NCBI RefSeq assembly: GCF_030816935.1
Contig: NZ_JAUSYO010000001.1
Location: 2,418,001-2,482,000 of the forward strand
Reading direction: 5' to 3'
Length of the DNA: 64,000 bases
From: Arthrobacter sp. B3I9
Lineage (GTDB): Bacteria > Actinomycetota > Actinomycetes > Actinomycetales > Micrococcaceae
The position numbers were made by a program, and so were the translations under genes. The notes below the pieces were generated by a model. The model was not told the DNA's origin. It saw only the letters and a list, made by a program, of their open reading frames with translations, and searched no databases. This document shows positions 17,527 through 26,500 of this stretch, piece by piece (the stretch's first letter is position 1; every line of letters starts with the position of its first letter).

Positions 17527-20500
17527 TCAGTTCGCGTCGGTCCGCAGACCGCGGCGCTCGCGGTCAAGCAGCATTTCGGTCTTGATACGACGAATCAGCG
17601 GCCCGGCGAGCCGCTTGGCAAGTTCTTCAAGTTGTTCCGGGCTCGCTTGGGCAGCGTTTCCGGAAGCAGCTGCCCCAGCGGGGCCGCTCGGCGCCGGTCC
17701 CGCTAACCCCGGCGGACCGGACAAGCTGCGCTCAGCGCCCTGCCCGGCAGACGCGGCCTCCGCGGACTCAAGCGTGGGAGTTGCCGCAGGCGGAGGGGCG
17801 CCCGGAACAGAGTCGGGTGTGGGGACCTCGGCTTCTTCACGTTGCAGGACCGCCTGGTTTTGACTGCGTGCTCCGGATGGGACGGCGGCCGGGCTCAAGG
17901 TCAGCGGAGCCGCCGTCCCGGGGAGCGGCCCGGCGACCGTGGGGGCCGCGGGCTCCGTGGGGAATCCCGCCAGGGTTTGCGTCGCGAGGCTGCGTTCAAG
18001 GCCCCAGCGCTGGGGCGTCGTTGCCGTCGTTCCGGTCGTTCCGGTCGTTCCGGTCGTTCCGGTCGTTCTGGTCGTTCCCAACGTTCCCAACGTTCCCAAC
18101 GTTCCAGGAACTGTGGCCAAGGAGGCACCAGAGCGCTGCAGGCTGACGGGCTGCTGCCGCTGTTGAGGGGTTTGCGGCGCCAGCGAGTGGGCGCCCATGA
18201 GCGTGTGCGTCCGGGACGCCGATAAGGTCCGGGACGCACTATCCGCGGTGGCCGCGTCCGGTAACGCAATAGTGCGCTGGATGATTCGTCCGACGGCGGC
18301 GCTCGCCTCCGGTAGTTCATCGGTCCCCGTGTCGATCGGGGTGGTTTCCTCCGGATTAAAGGCCTCCGCAGGACGCAGGGTGTTGATGCCGGAGCTGGCG
18401 TCGGTGGCAGTGCCGGCGTCGTTGCTGGGGCCGGCGTCGTTGCTGGTGCCGGTCGCCATGCCGGCGTCGGTGCCAGACCCGGGAAAGGTACCGGTGCCCA
18501 TTCCGGTAAAAGTCGCCAGGGGCATGGCAGGCATCGTCAAAGTTGGATCGGTTGAGCCCGTCCCGGCCGCAATGATCTTGTCGCTACTCTCGGACCCAGC
18601 AGCTCGGGCGGCATAAAGTTCCGGGCCCACCGCCGCGGCCGGTTGCTGGACCGGCGATCGTGGCACCGGCGGCGCCACCACAGGCATCGTTGTCAGCCGT
18701 TGCCAGGTCTCTGGCCTTGAACCGCCCCCATCGCTCTGCACGACGCGCAGTACAACCGGGCCTGCTGACGAGTGGATGGGCCACGCCCGCCTTGCGTTCT
18801 CAGGCCCGGGCCCGGGAGCCCGCTGGACTCCTGGGACGGACAACGGGATGGGCGGTGCTGGGTGCTCCAGCTTGCCGGTGTCTGCCTGGCCGCTTCCGCG
18901 CGGGCCGTGTGACGATCCGTCTGACGATCCGACGCCGGCGGGTCCGTGCTGCGGCAACGGGAGCGCAGCAGCGGACGCTGAGTCCCCGGCGCGTGGGAGA
19001 GCCGCAGTCGGAGCTTCGCCGCCGGGATTGCGTTGCAGCGAAGGGGCAGGCACGACCCTGGGCGTTCCCGCGGCGACCGACGTCCTCGGGACGGCCGGCG
19101 CGGAGTCGGGCGAGGCGGAAGGCTCGTCGTCCGCGGGCGCCGCACCGGAGCCCGTGGCCGGCTCCGGTGCGGGGAGCACTACCTGGGGCGATTCTGTGCG
19201 TGCGGCTAGCAGCGCCGAACTAGAGCCCAGTTCTGCACGGGCGGTCCGAGAGTCGTCGGCGCTGATGCGCGAGACAACCGGCAAAACCATGCCGGTACCG
19301 ACGTCCCGCGGTGCGGCACTGTCTCCACGGGAGGGTCGATCCCCTGCAAGGTCCAAGGTGCCGGCCGGCGCCGCATCCGAGAGTAGCGGCACTGACTCAG
19401 CCTCCGACGCGGGCGAGACTGCTGATGTGCTGGCGGGTTCGGGCCTTGGCTCGGGGAGCGGCTCTGGAGTCAAGGTATCCGCTGCTTCCACGGAATCCAG
19501 GGTTGGCGCATCGGACATGCGGGCAACCACCCCAGCCTGCCGCTCCGTTGCCGGCCTGCTCGTTGATTGCCCGTCCGCCACCATCGGTGCCGATGCCGGT
19601 GCCGATGTCTCCTGGGCAGTGCCACGGCCACCGTCCGGGAGGGCTCGTTCAACTTCCCTGTCGTCCCCGCCGGCGACCGTCTCGTGCGGCGTGGGCAGGG
19701 CGTAAGTACCCGGCGTCGATTCCCGCTGCACCGGCAAGCGGAATGGCTCAGCAGCCTTGCCTGGGGGCGGTTCCGCCGCCGCGGCGGCCTCCGTGGCCGG
19801 GTCGGAGAAGGACAGGGGCATGCCCAATCCGAGCCTGGGCATGCCGGACCCCAGCTTGGCTGCGCGCTGGACGGTCCCGAACGACGCGGCGCTTACTGCC
19901 GTCCCGCCGGGAGTCCGCTGCGCGGCGGGTACCGGCGGTATCTGGACATAGGTGGCACGCCCGTCCGAGCTGCTGCCGTCCGAGCTGCTGCTGCCGTCAC
20001 GCCCGGGACTGACGGCGCCTAGGTGATGGCTTGGCAAGGTCTCCTCTGCGGCGGGGACCGCGGCGGGCATCTCAGGTGGAGCAGGGAACGCCGCGGGCCC
20101 AGTTGCCTCCGTGTCGGGAAGCGGCCGGGCCGGCGTCGTCGCCTCGGAATGTGGAAGCGGAGCATGGCGCTGAAGCGGACTCGGGTCGACGTGCAGGGCA
20201 GGAAATGGCATTCGTTCTGCGGCCAGCAGGGATTCCCGGCCTGCCGGTCCTTCCTCCGCATCAATTTCCGGCGAATCCGTGGCCGCGGGACCGCCCACCA
20301 GCGACCCACCGTCCGCGGCGCCGCCGTCGGGCGTCAGACGTTGCGCTGTCGGGGTAGCACCGCCGTCACGTACCGGCGTCGGGCGGACCGCCGGGGCGGG
20401 CGGCGGAAGCAGCGTCATCTCAGTTGAAGCAGCCGGGTATCCGCCGTCGGCCGGAACCGGACCGCCGCCGTCGACGTCGATGACTCCCGGCGGCGCCTGG

Positions 20501-20736
20501 GCGCTGACCAGGTGGGCCATGCGGCCGGTGAAGGACGGATCACTCCAGGAGGAGAGCGCGCCGGCGAACCGTCCGGGGTCCGAGGTCAGCTGCACATCAC
20601 CGATGGTGCGCTGCAACGGCGGCAGGAAGGCCCAGCCGGCCGGTGGAACCCGGTCCCCCACCGCCGATCCGAGCGGCTCGCGCGGGGCCTGAGCCGGCGG
20701 GTGCTCGGGCCGTTCCCGTTGCCACGGCCACCGCAT
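17527..20736 (-). CDS. 1,069-residue low-complexity eCIS-locus protein
   Basis: A long, predicted-disordered protein rich in Pro, Ala, Gly, Ser and Thr. Only the ends look ordered: an N-terminal AGWAFLPPLQRTIGDVQLTS and WSDPSFTGRMAHLVSA region (~30-85) and a C-terminal helical segment (SPEQLEELAKRLAGPLIRRI, then TEMLLDRERRGLR). The middle is punctuated by at least nine L/V/I-QR or AQR motifs (for example TVQRAAKLG, SLQRNPGG, LQRSGAS) and holds a Gly-Thr/Gly-Leu tandem repeat from a 9-bp DNA repeat. No enzymatic domain seen. Its place between DUF6760 and the second tube gene is typical for actinobacterial eCIS, so a scaffold or chaperone for tube assembly is possible but unproven. Confidence 0.75.
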   Translation of the reverse strand: MRWPWQRERPEHPPAQAPREPLGSAVGDRVPPAGWAFLPPLQRTIGDVQLTSDPGRFAGALSSWSDPSFTGRMAHLVSAQAPPGVIDVDGGGPVPADGGYPAASTEMTLLPPPAPAVRPTPVRDGGATPTAQRLTPDGGAADGGSLVGGPAATDSPEIDAEEGPAGRESLLAAERMPFPALHVDPSPLQRHAPLPHSEATTPARPLPDTEATGPAAFPAPPEMPAAVPAAEETLPSHHLGAVSPGRDGSSSSDGSSSDGRATYVQIPPVPAAQRTPGGTAVSAASFGTVQRAAKLGSGMPRLGLGMPLSFSDPATEAAAAAEPPPGKAAEPFRLPVQRESTPGTYALPTPHETVAGGDDREVERALPDGGRGTAQETSAPASAPMVADGQSTSRPATERQAGVVARMSDAPTLDSVEAADTLTPEPLPEPRPEPASTSAVSPASEAESVPLLSDAAPAGTLDLAGDRPSRGDSAAPRDVGTGMVLPVVSRISADDSRTARAELGSSSALLAARTESPQVVLPAPEPATGSGAAPADDEPSASPDSAPAVPRTSVAAGTPRVVPAPSLQRNPGGEAPTAALPRAGDSASAAALPLPQHGPAGVGSSDGSSHGPRGSGQADTGKLEHPAPPIPLSVPGVQRAPGPGPENARRAWPIHSSAGPVVLRVVQSDGGGSRPETWQRLTTMPVVAPPVPRSPVQQPAAAVGPELYAARAAGSESSDKIIAAGTGSTDPTLTMPAMPLATFTGMGTGTFPGSGTDAGMATGTSNDAGPSNDAGTATDASSGINTLRPAEAFNPEETTPIDTGTDELPEASAAVGRIIQRTIALPDAATADSASRTLSASRTHTLMGAHSLAPQTPQQRQQPVSLQRSGASLATVPGTLGTLGTLGTTRTTGTTGTTGTTGTTATTPQRWGLERSLATQTLAGFPTEPAAPTVAGPLPGTAAPLTLSPAAVPSGARSQNQAVLQREEAEVPTPDSVPGAPPPAATPTLESAEAASAGQGAERSLSGPPGLAGPAPSGPAGAAASGNAAQASPEQLEELAKRLAGPLIRRIKTEMLLDRERRGLRTDAN
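18017..18106 (+). repeat. 9-bp tandem repeat (10 units) inside the disordered eCIS gene
   Basis: Ten head-to-tail 9-bp units. The first six or seven are variants of GTCGTTCCG and the last three of AACGTTCCC/A. In the coding (minus) direction they give GTL and GTT/RTT tripeptide steps. Copy number can change by slippage without breaking the frame. Confidence 0.9.
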
Positions 20737-20739
20737 GGT

Positions 20740-20898
20740 TCAGCGCTCCTGGCTGAGGCGGGTGTTGATCGCCGCGATTTCGCTGACATAGCGAAGGCGT
20801 TGCGCGTGCTCCAGATCGAGGATGTCATCGAGGGGCCAATGGAAGTGATACGCCACGTACGACACCTCCTCATAGATCCGGTCCGGCGCATACGTCAT
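20740..20898 (-). CDS. DUF6760-like small eCIS protein
   Basis: 52 residues (MTYAPDRIYEEVSYVAYHFH, then WPLDDILDLEHAQR). Start ATG 20898 overlaps the upstream stop as ATGA; 3 bp separate its stop from the next gene. The sequence matches my memory of the DUF6760 proteins found in actinobacterial contractile injection loci. The pattern of a helix with YHFHWPLDDILDLEH recalls small phage tail chaperones that load tube or tape-measure subunits, a role I infer from position. The longer reading frame beginning at 20958 is not needed. Confidence 0.8.
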   Translation of the reverse strand: MTYAPDRIYEEVSYVAYHFHWPLDDILDLEHAQRLRYVSEIAAINTRLSQER

Positions 20899-21362
20899 GA
20901 TTCCCCCAGGCGGCCACCGGCGAGGTCGGCGGTGAATCGGTGCGAGCATTCCGGACACGTGACCGCGATCCGGGTGTGGCCTTCCGCGTTGATCCGCCGG
21001 TAGAAGTCCTGGAGGAAGGCGACGTCGGAGGCGAACATGTTCTCCACGACGGCTGAGGTGACAGCTCCAAGGGTGCCGAGGGAAGTGATCACCCTGCCGA
21101 GCAGGACAACTGTCGTGTAGGCGGCGTTTTCCTGGACCCGGGCGTCGTAGAGCGGCAGCAGCTCGTCCCGGGCGGTCGCCAGCCGCATGACGCCCGACCT
21201 GTGCACGGTCCCGTCCTGATCCACGTAGCCGCGGGGCAACTCGAAGCTGAACTCCGTGCGCAGCGGCTGGCGCCCGTTCTCCTGCCGCCGGTCAGGGGAG
21301 GCCCCGGGCGGATCCGCCGCAAGCTCGGGCAGCACCGCGGCGCCATGGACCCGCTGCATCAT
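20895..21362 (-). CDS. eCIS tail-assembly-like protein with CPxC motif
   Basis: 155 residues. A ~35-residue disordered lead is followed by FSFELPRGYVDQDGTVHRSG and MRLATARDELLPLYD, the signature of the phage tail assembly/T4-type proteins conserved next to eCIS tube genes. The C-terminus contains CPECSHRF, half of a zinc-finger-like site. ATG 21362 overlaps the tube stop (ATGA) and its stop overlaps the DUF6760 start, so tube, this protein and DUF6760 form a tightly coupled block, which suggests stoichiometric or sequential assembly roles. Confidence 0.78.
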   Translation of the reverse strand: MMQRVHGAAVLPELAADPPGASPDRRQENGRQPLRTEFSFELPRGYVDQDGTVHRSGVMRLATARDELLPLYDARVQENAAYTTVVLLGRVITSLGTLGAVTSAVVENMFASDVAFLQDFYRRINAEGHTRIAVTCPECSHRFTADLAGGRLGES

Positions 21363-21802
21363 GAGATGGTGGATTCGTCGTAGCAGATGACGAATTTCTC
21401 CGTGGCCTGCTCCGTGGCGCCGGCCTTCAGGGAGTTAACTTCTACGCTCTTCACCCAGCAGTTGACGAAGTTGTAGGTCTTCAGCGTCTCACCCTTGTAG
21501 TCAAGCAGCGAGACGGCTGCGGTCTTACGTGCCCCAGCGACGTCGCCCTCCATGACCGTCTTGAGCCAGTCGTTTATGGTTTTGCTTTGTGTCAGGCCCC
21601 TCGTGACAGTCAGCTCCCCTGCCTTTGGCCGGCCAATGAGCTGCCGGACGACGTACTTGCCGTCCTGGGTCTGCTGCTTCAGTTCGATCTTGTCGACCTC
21701 GGTCTTGAGGCCGCTCACCTCGATCACCCGCGGCACTTCGATGCCGTCAATGGTGACGGTGAAGCCATTCGCCGCTGAGTTGTCGAAATCGCCGAGCGCC
21801 AT
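21359..21802 (-). CDS. eCIS main inner tube protein
   Basis: 147 residues of the gp19/phage tail tube family: NGFTVTIDGIEVPRVIEVSG at the start, LKQQTQDGKYVVRQLIGRP in the middle, and LKAGATEQATEKFVICYDE near the end. Lies 24 bp downstream of the sheath gene, the invariant sheath-tube pairing of contractile systems. Forms the hexameric rings of the inner tube through which cargo is loaded. Confidence 0.93.
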   Translation of the reverse strand: MALGDFDNSAANGFTVTIDGIEVPRVIEVSGLKTEVDKIELKQQTQDGKYVVRQLIGRPKAGELTVTRGLTQSKTINDWLKTVMEGDVAGARKTAAVSLLDYKGETLKTYNFVNCWVKSVEVNSLKAGATEQATEKFVICYDESTIS

Positions 21803-21826
21803 GGTCTTGCTCCTTTTGAACTGGAA

Positions 21827-23383
21827 TTACTCACTCACGAGGCTGGTGCCGCCGGAGAACTGGGACAACTGGAAGATGACGAACTCGGCCGGCTTCACGG
21901 GAGCGACTCCGATCTGGCAGACCACCTGGCCGGCGTCGATACCTTCGGCCGGGTTGGTCTCCGCATCACATTTGACGAAGAAGGCCTGTTCAGGGGTGAC
22001 GCCGAAAAGTGCTCCCTTACGCCATTCATTGGTCAGGAAGGCGCTGATGGTGCGGCGGATGCGCGCCCAGAGCGCGGGGTCATTCGGTTCGAAGACCGCC
22101 CACTGGGTGCCCTGCAGAATCGACTCCTCCAGATAGTTGAAGAGGCGGCGGACGTTCAGGTAGCGCCATTCGGCGTCGCTGGACAGGGTGCGTGCTCCCC
22201 AGACGCGAATGCCGCGGCCCGGGAAGGTGCGGAGGCAGTTGACGCCGATGGGGTTCAGCAGTTCCTGCTCCGTTTTGGTGATCTGCGTCTGGAGGCTGGT
22301 GACACCCCGGATCACCTCGTTGGCCGGTGCCTTATGGACGCCGCGGGTGTCATCATTGCGGGCCCACACTCCGGCCATGTGGCCCGACGGCGGGATGAAC
22401 CGGTTTGTGCCTGTGCTGGGGTCGAAGGCCTTTACCCACGGCCAGTAAAGCGCGGCGAATTTCGAGTCGTAGCCTCCGCCGTCCATCCGCCAGTTCTTGA
22501 TCTGCTGGGCGTTGAGATTGGGCGGCGGGTCGATGATGGCAATGCGGTCACCCATCAGCTCGCAGTGGGCGATGGCGGCAAGCTGCACGGCCTTGACCGT
22601 TTCCAGGTCAATCGATCCCTGCTCCAGGGCGGCCATCAGGTCCGGCACCGCCACCATCGTCACGTCGTCGACGGCTTCCAGGCCGCTGAACCCCGTCCGG
22701 TCCGCGGCATCCCCGACGTAGTCGTTGGCGTTCAGCTCGTCGGTGGTCGGCGGCTCGGGCTCAGGCTCGGGGGCTATCAGCTGGACGGTCCCCTTGTCCG
22801 GCTTCACGATGGCGCCGCCGGTGCCCACTTCCTCGATGGTGACGACCTTCGACTCGGCGCTGACCTTGGTGGCGACATTGTTGGTGCCACGTTTGGTGCT
22901 GACGTTGTCCCAGACTTCGGGCGGCTTGCCCTCAGCGGTGATGACGATCTTGAACTGGTCCTCGGGTGCGTTTTCGCCGCCGGGATCTGCGATTTCCACG
23001 GTGACGGGTTTGGGGTTCGCTGCCGTCGACTTCGCGGTGACCCGGTAGCCGCCGAGCTCCGCCGTCGGAGCAGCTGTCACGGCTTTCGGGGCCTGCTTGG
23101 GTTTGTCCTCCCGGGCGCCGTCGGCGCCGATGCGGACCACGTAGCAGTTCCCGCCCCCGTTGAGGAAATAGCCGTAGACGGCGTGAGCCAGATACGAACC
23201 CGGCACGAAGTCACCGAAAGTTTCGGAGAACTGGGTCCAGTTGGACACAAGAGTCGGCTGGTTGTCCGGGCCCTTCGACGCCAGCCCGACGAAGGCAGCC
23301 ACTGCCGTGCCTACCCCCTCGATTGGACGAGTGCCTGCTTCGACCTCGTTTACGTACACACCTGGGGAAAGATAGCTTGGCAT
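21827..23383 (-). CDS. eCIS contractile tail sheath protein
   Basis: 518 residues. Classic sheath N-terminus (YLSPGVYVNEVEAGTRPIEG, then GVGTAVAAFVGLASKGP) and C-terminal domain (RTFPGRGIRVWGARTLSSDA; AEFVIFQLSQFSGG). Between residues ~95 and ~200 there is an inserted, beta-rich, Thr/Val/Lys-rich segment (TAKSTAANPKPVTVEIADPG), probably the exposed outer domain of the sheath. 119 bp separate it from the upstream large gene, enough for its own promoter. Only one sheath gene is present. Confidence 0.95.
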   Translation of the reverse strand: MPSYLSPGVYVNEVEAGTRPIEGVGTAVAAFVGLASKGPDNQPTLVSNWTQFSETFGDFVPGSYLAHAVYGYFLNGGGNCYVVRIGADGAREDKPKQAPKAVTAAPTAELGGYRVTAKSTAANPKPVTVEIADPGGENAPEDQFKIVITAEGKPPEVWDNVSTKRGTNNVATKVSAESKVVTIEEVGTGGAIVKPDKGTVQLIAPEPEPEPPTTDELNANDYVGDAADRTGFSGLEAVDDVTMVAVPDLMAALEQGSIDLETVKAVQLAAIAHCELMGDRIAIIDPPPNLNAQQIKNWRMDGGGYDSKFAALYWPWVKAFDPSTGTNRFIPPSGHMAGVWARNDDTRGVHKAPANEVIRGVTSLQTQITKTEQELLNPIGVNCLRTFPGRGIRVWGARTLSSDAEWRYLNVRRLFNYLEESILQGTQWAVFEPNDPALWARIRRTISAFLTNEWRKGALFGVTPEQAFFVKCDAETNPAEGIDAGQVVCQIGVAPVKPAEFVIFQLSQFSGGTSLVSE

Positions 23384-23502
23384 TTTGTCTCCTCGTTGAA
23401 CCCAAAACGTGGTTCAAGGGTGCTGTGAGACGGCGCCCGGCGGTACGGCTATCAGGATGCGCTGACGGGAAGGATGGGGTGCACGAAGGGGCAGGCTTCG
23501 GC

Positions 23503-26500
23503 CTAATCGCTTGGGAGTTGACCCTTGAAATGCAGCCCCCGGTTCCGGAGGATATCGGTGATGACCTTCATTTCTTCCTCTGCGGCATATAAGATTCTGG
23601 AGCGGTCGGGCCAAAGCTTAAGCGGGTTGCCAGATTTATCGAGGACGCCCCTCGCTTCTCGACCCTCGGCGTTGGCGGCGAATTCGCGTTCTACTGCCCG
23701 ATGTGTGCGGGAGATCACGCCAGTCGTCATTCTGTGAAAGACCTTAGACGTATCCTCATAGAAATCGAGTTTCATTCGTGCAAGCGAAGTTTGCTTTTTT
23801 GCCAGTTGCTCGGTTCTATCGAGCAGGCGCTCTTGCACCTTCGCCTCCATCCCTCGAGGGAGCTTTTTGGCGACTGGGGGCTGGCTGGGCGTACTAGCGA
23901 GACGTTTCATCGCTTCTACTTCCACAACTGCCCGCCAGATCAGCCTTCTGGCCAGTCTCAGGTCTCCTCCCAGTTGATTGTGTCTATTGAAGTCCTTGAA
24001 CTCGTGGGCCTGCCTCCATGTCAGCACCGTATGCAGCCGCTTTTTCCACTCAAAGTAGTCTGCAGACCGGCCCAGCCCACCCGCGACGAGCAGGCTTTCA
24101 ACGTAGGCTGCCGGGATAACATGTTCCGCCCATAAGTACTTCCCGCTGTCCTTTTGGTCCTTGTCTGGCAACACGTTTCCAACACGATCGGCGGCCTCCT
24201 GTTCCGCCCCATCGGCCTTCGTATGCACGAGCGGAAGGTCCGGAGTGTCTCCGCTGGCCTTCTGCACGTGAATGTGATGTAGGGAGCCGACGGATACTAG
24301 GTCAGCCTCCCGCAGGCCGAAGTGTTGCTTGAGTGCGGGCAACCCAGCTCGGACGCTCGCCACCGTTGCACGCTTCGCGAGCAGAAGTCGCTTACCGGCC
24401 TCGATCGAGGGCCCGATGTCACCACCGGACTTTCCCCGAACCCATGCCTTTCCGGCTTCCACCTTCCCCTTCACGTAGGCCTTCCCCTCAGCGACCTTGC
24501 CCTTCACCTTCCCGGCGAACCCCTTGATCCCGCGGATGATCGGGCCGGCCAGCTTAAGCCCGGTCTTGATCACGAAGTCGAGGGCCTTGTTGACGGGCTT
24601 TTGCAGCGTCTCGATGATCTGGCGGATCTTCTGGCCGATGCCTCCGAGGCCGATGACGCTGGCGAGGAAGCCGATGAGGATCGGGACCATCTGGCCAAGG
24701 ACCTCTTCGATCTTGTTCACCACGCTGCTGACGTTGCCGCGCACGATGTCCGCCACCGAGTCGATGATGGTGTTGACGAACTTCATGATCCGCTCGGCGT
24801 TGTTCACGAAGAACATCACGACGTCGTAGATGAGCTTGCAGGCCTTGATGAACGCCGCCGCGGGGTTCAGCAGGCCGATCAGCCAAGTGATGCCGGCGGT
24901 AATGACCTTGCTGATCACGAAGTCTTTGACCTGGTCCAGGATCATGTCCTTGATGTTGCCCAGCTTCTCCAGCAGCATCTGCCACAGGCCCGCGACTCCC
25001 TGGCTGGCGAAGACCTGGAAGATCTCCACACCCTTCTCCACCGCCGCCATGGCCTTCTCGCCGATCTTCTTGACGATCCTGTTGCGGATGTTCGCCCACG
25101 TCAGCCCGAAGATCGAGGCCAGTAGCTTGATGATGCCCTTGATGTCGAAGGTGTCCGGCAGCTCGACGCCGCCCTCAGACAGGGCACCGAACAGCCAGCC
25201 CATCAGGCCCTTCTTGAGGTGGCCCAGGATGTTGTCCTTGAACTTGAGGATGCCGCCCTTCACGCCGTCGATCAGGTTCCCGAGGAACGCGACCGGACTC
25301 TTGATGATGTCCCCCACGACGCCCGCCGCCCGCGAGAGCACGTTCCTGAGCATCGCCGCGAGTTCTCGGATGGTGTTGATGATCGCCTTGATCGCACCGA
25401 TCGCTTTGTCCACCAGGCCCTTGTTCTCCGCCTGGAGGGCTTCGATCCGCTCGTCGAGCCCCTTGCGGGACTCCACGTACTTGGTGGCCAGTGCATCAAC
25501 CACTGACTCCTGCTTGGCGTTGACGTCGCTCTCAAGTGCCTCGAACTTGTCGCCGATCTCCTTGGTCGCCTCGGCACCGACCTTCTTGAGCGAGGCCGGA
25601 AGACCCGCGACGTAGGTAGAAATCTCGGAGCGGCCTTTCGCGATCCGCTGCTTGGCTGCGGTCAGATCTGTGCCGACGATGTCCGCCACGTTGGAGATGA
25701 CGCCATTCATCTCCTTGAGGTAGAGCTCGCGCCCGGCCTCGTAGAACTCGTTAACCTTCGGAGGCATCCCGCGGATCTTGTCCCGGAGCCACCGGTAGCC
25801 GCCGAGCCAACCGCCGTACCGGTCCTTCTTGAACGCGGACATTTTAGCTTCAACGAAGGCCTCAAAAGCGGAACGGGCCCTGGCCTCGCCCTTCTCGAAG
25901 GCGGCGTCGACCTTCGGGTCGATTCCGTCGAGGATCTTCTTAACGTCGGCCTCGGTGGCGGCGAAGATGGCCTGGACTTTGGCTGTGACCTCCGCGCGCC
26001 GGGTCTCGTCCTTGGACTTGGTCTTACCTTTGTCCGCCACCAGGTTCGCCAGGGCCGCCGCCTTGGCCCCCTGCATCCCCGCGACACCGACGGCGGTCTC
26101 GGTCCCGGCCTCCGCCTTGCCCTGCTGAAGAACCTGCTGTTCCTGCTGGCGGTACTCCGCGGGAGCGGTCTGGGCATGCTCGGCGGCTGCCTTTTTGTCA
26201 GCGAGGCCTTGCTGGAACTCGGGTTCGTTGGACTGGGCCAACTGCTGGTCACTGACTTCGGCGTCGGCCATTTCCTGGTTGGCCTGTTGCGGGCCCGCGG
26301 CCAGGTTGAGCTGTTCGGCGGGTGCCGGCTTTGGCGCGGCTCCGGCAGCGGGAACGGCCGGGACCGTTCCTGCCTGTTCCTGGGCCATCGGGGTGACAGG
26401 CTTCGGGACCGCTTTGGCCTGGTCCGGCGGGGCCGCGGCGGCCGCCTCGATGTCCTTGGCCTGCCCGGCCTTCCCCTGGCTGACCAGCCCCTTGACCTCG

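Noticed and set aside
24322..25125. 267-residue plus-strand Asp/Leu-rich frame
   Set aside because: Antisense of amphipathic helices in the 1,314-residue eCIS protein; no start signal or domain.
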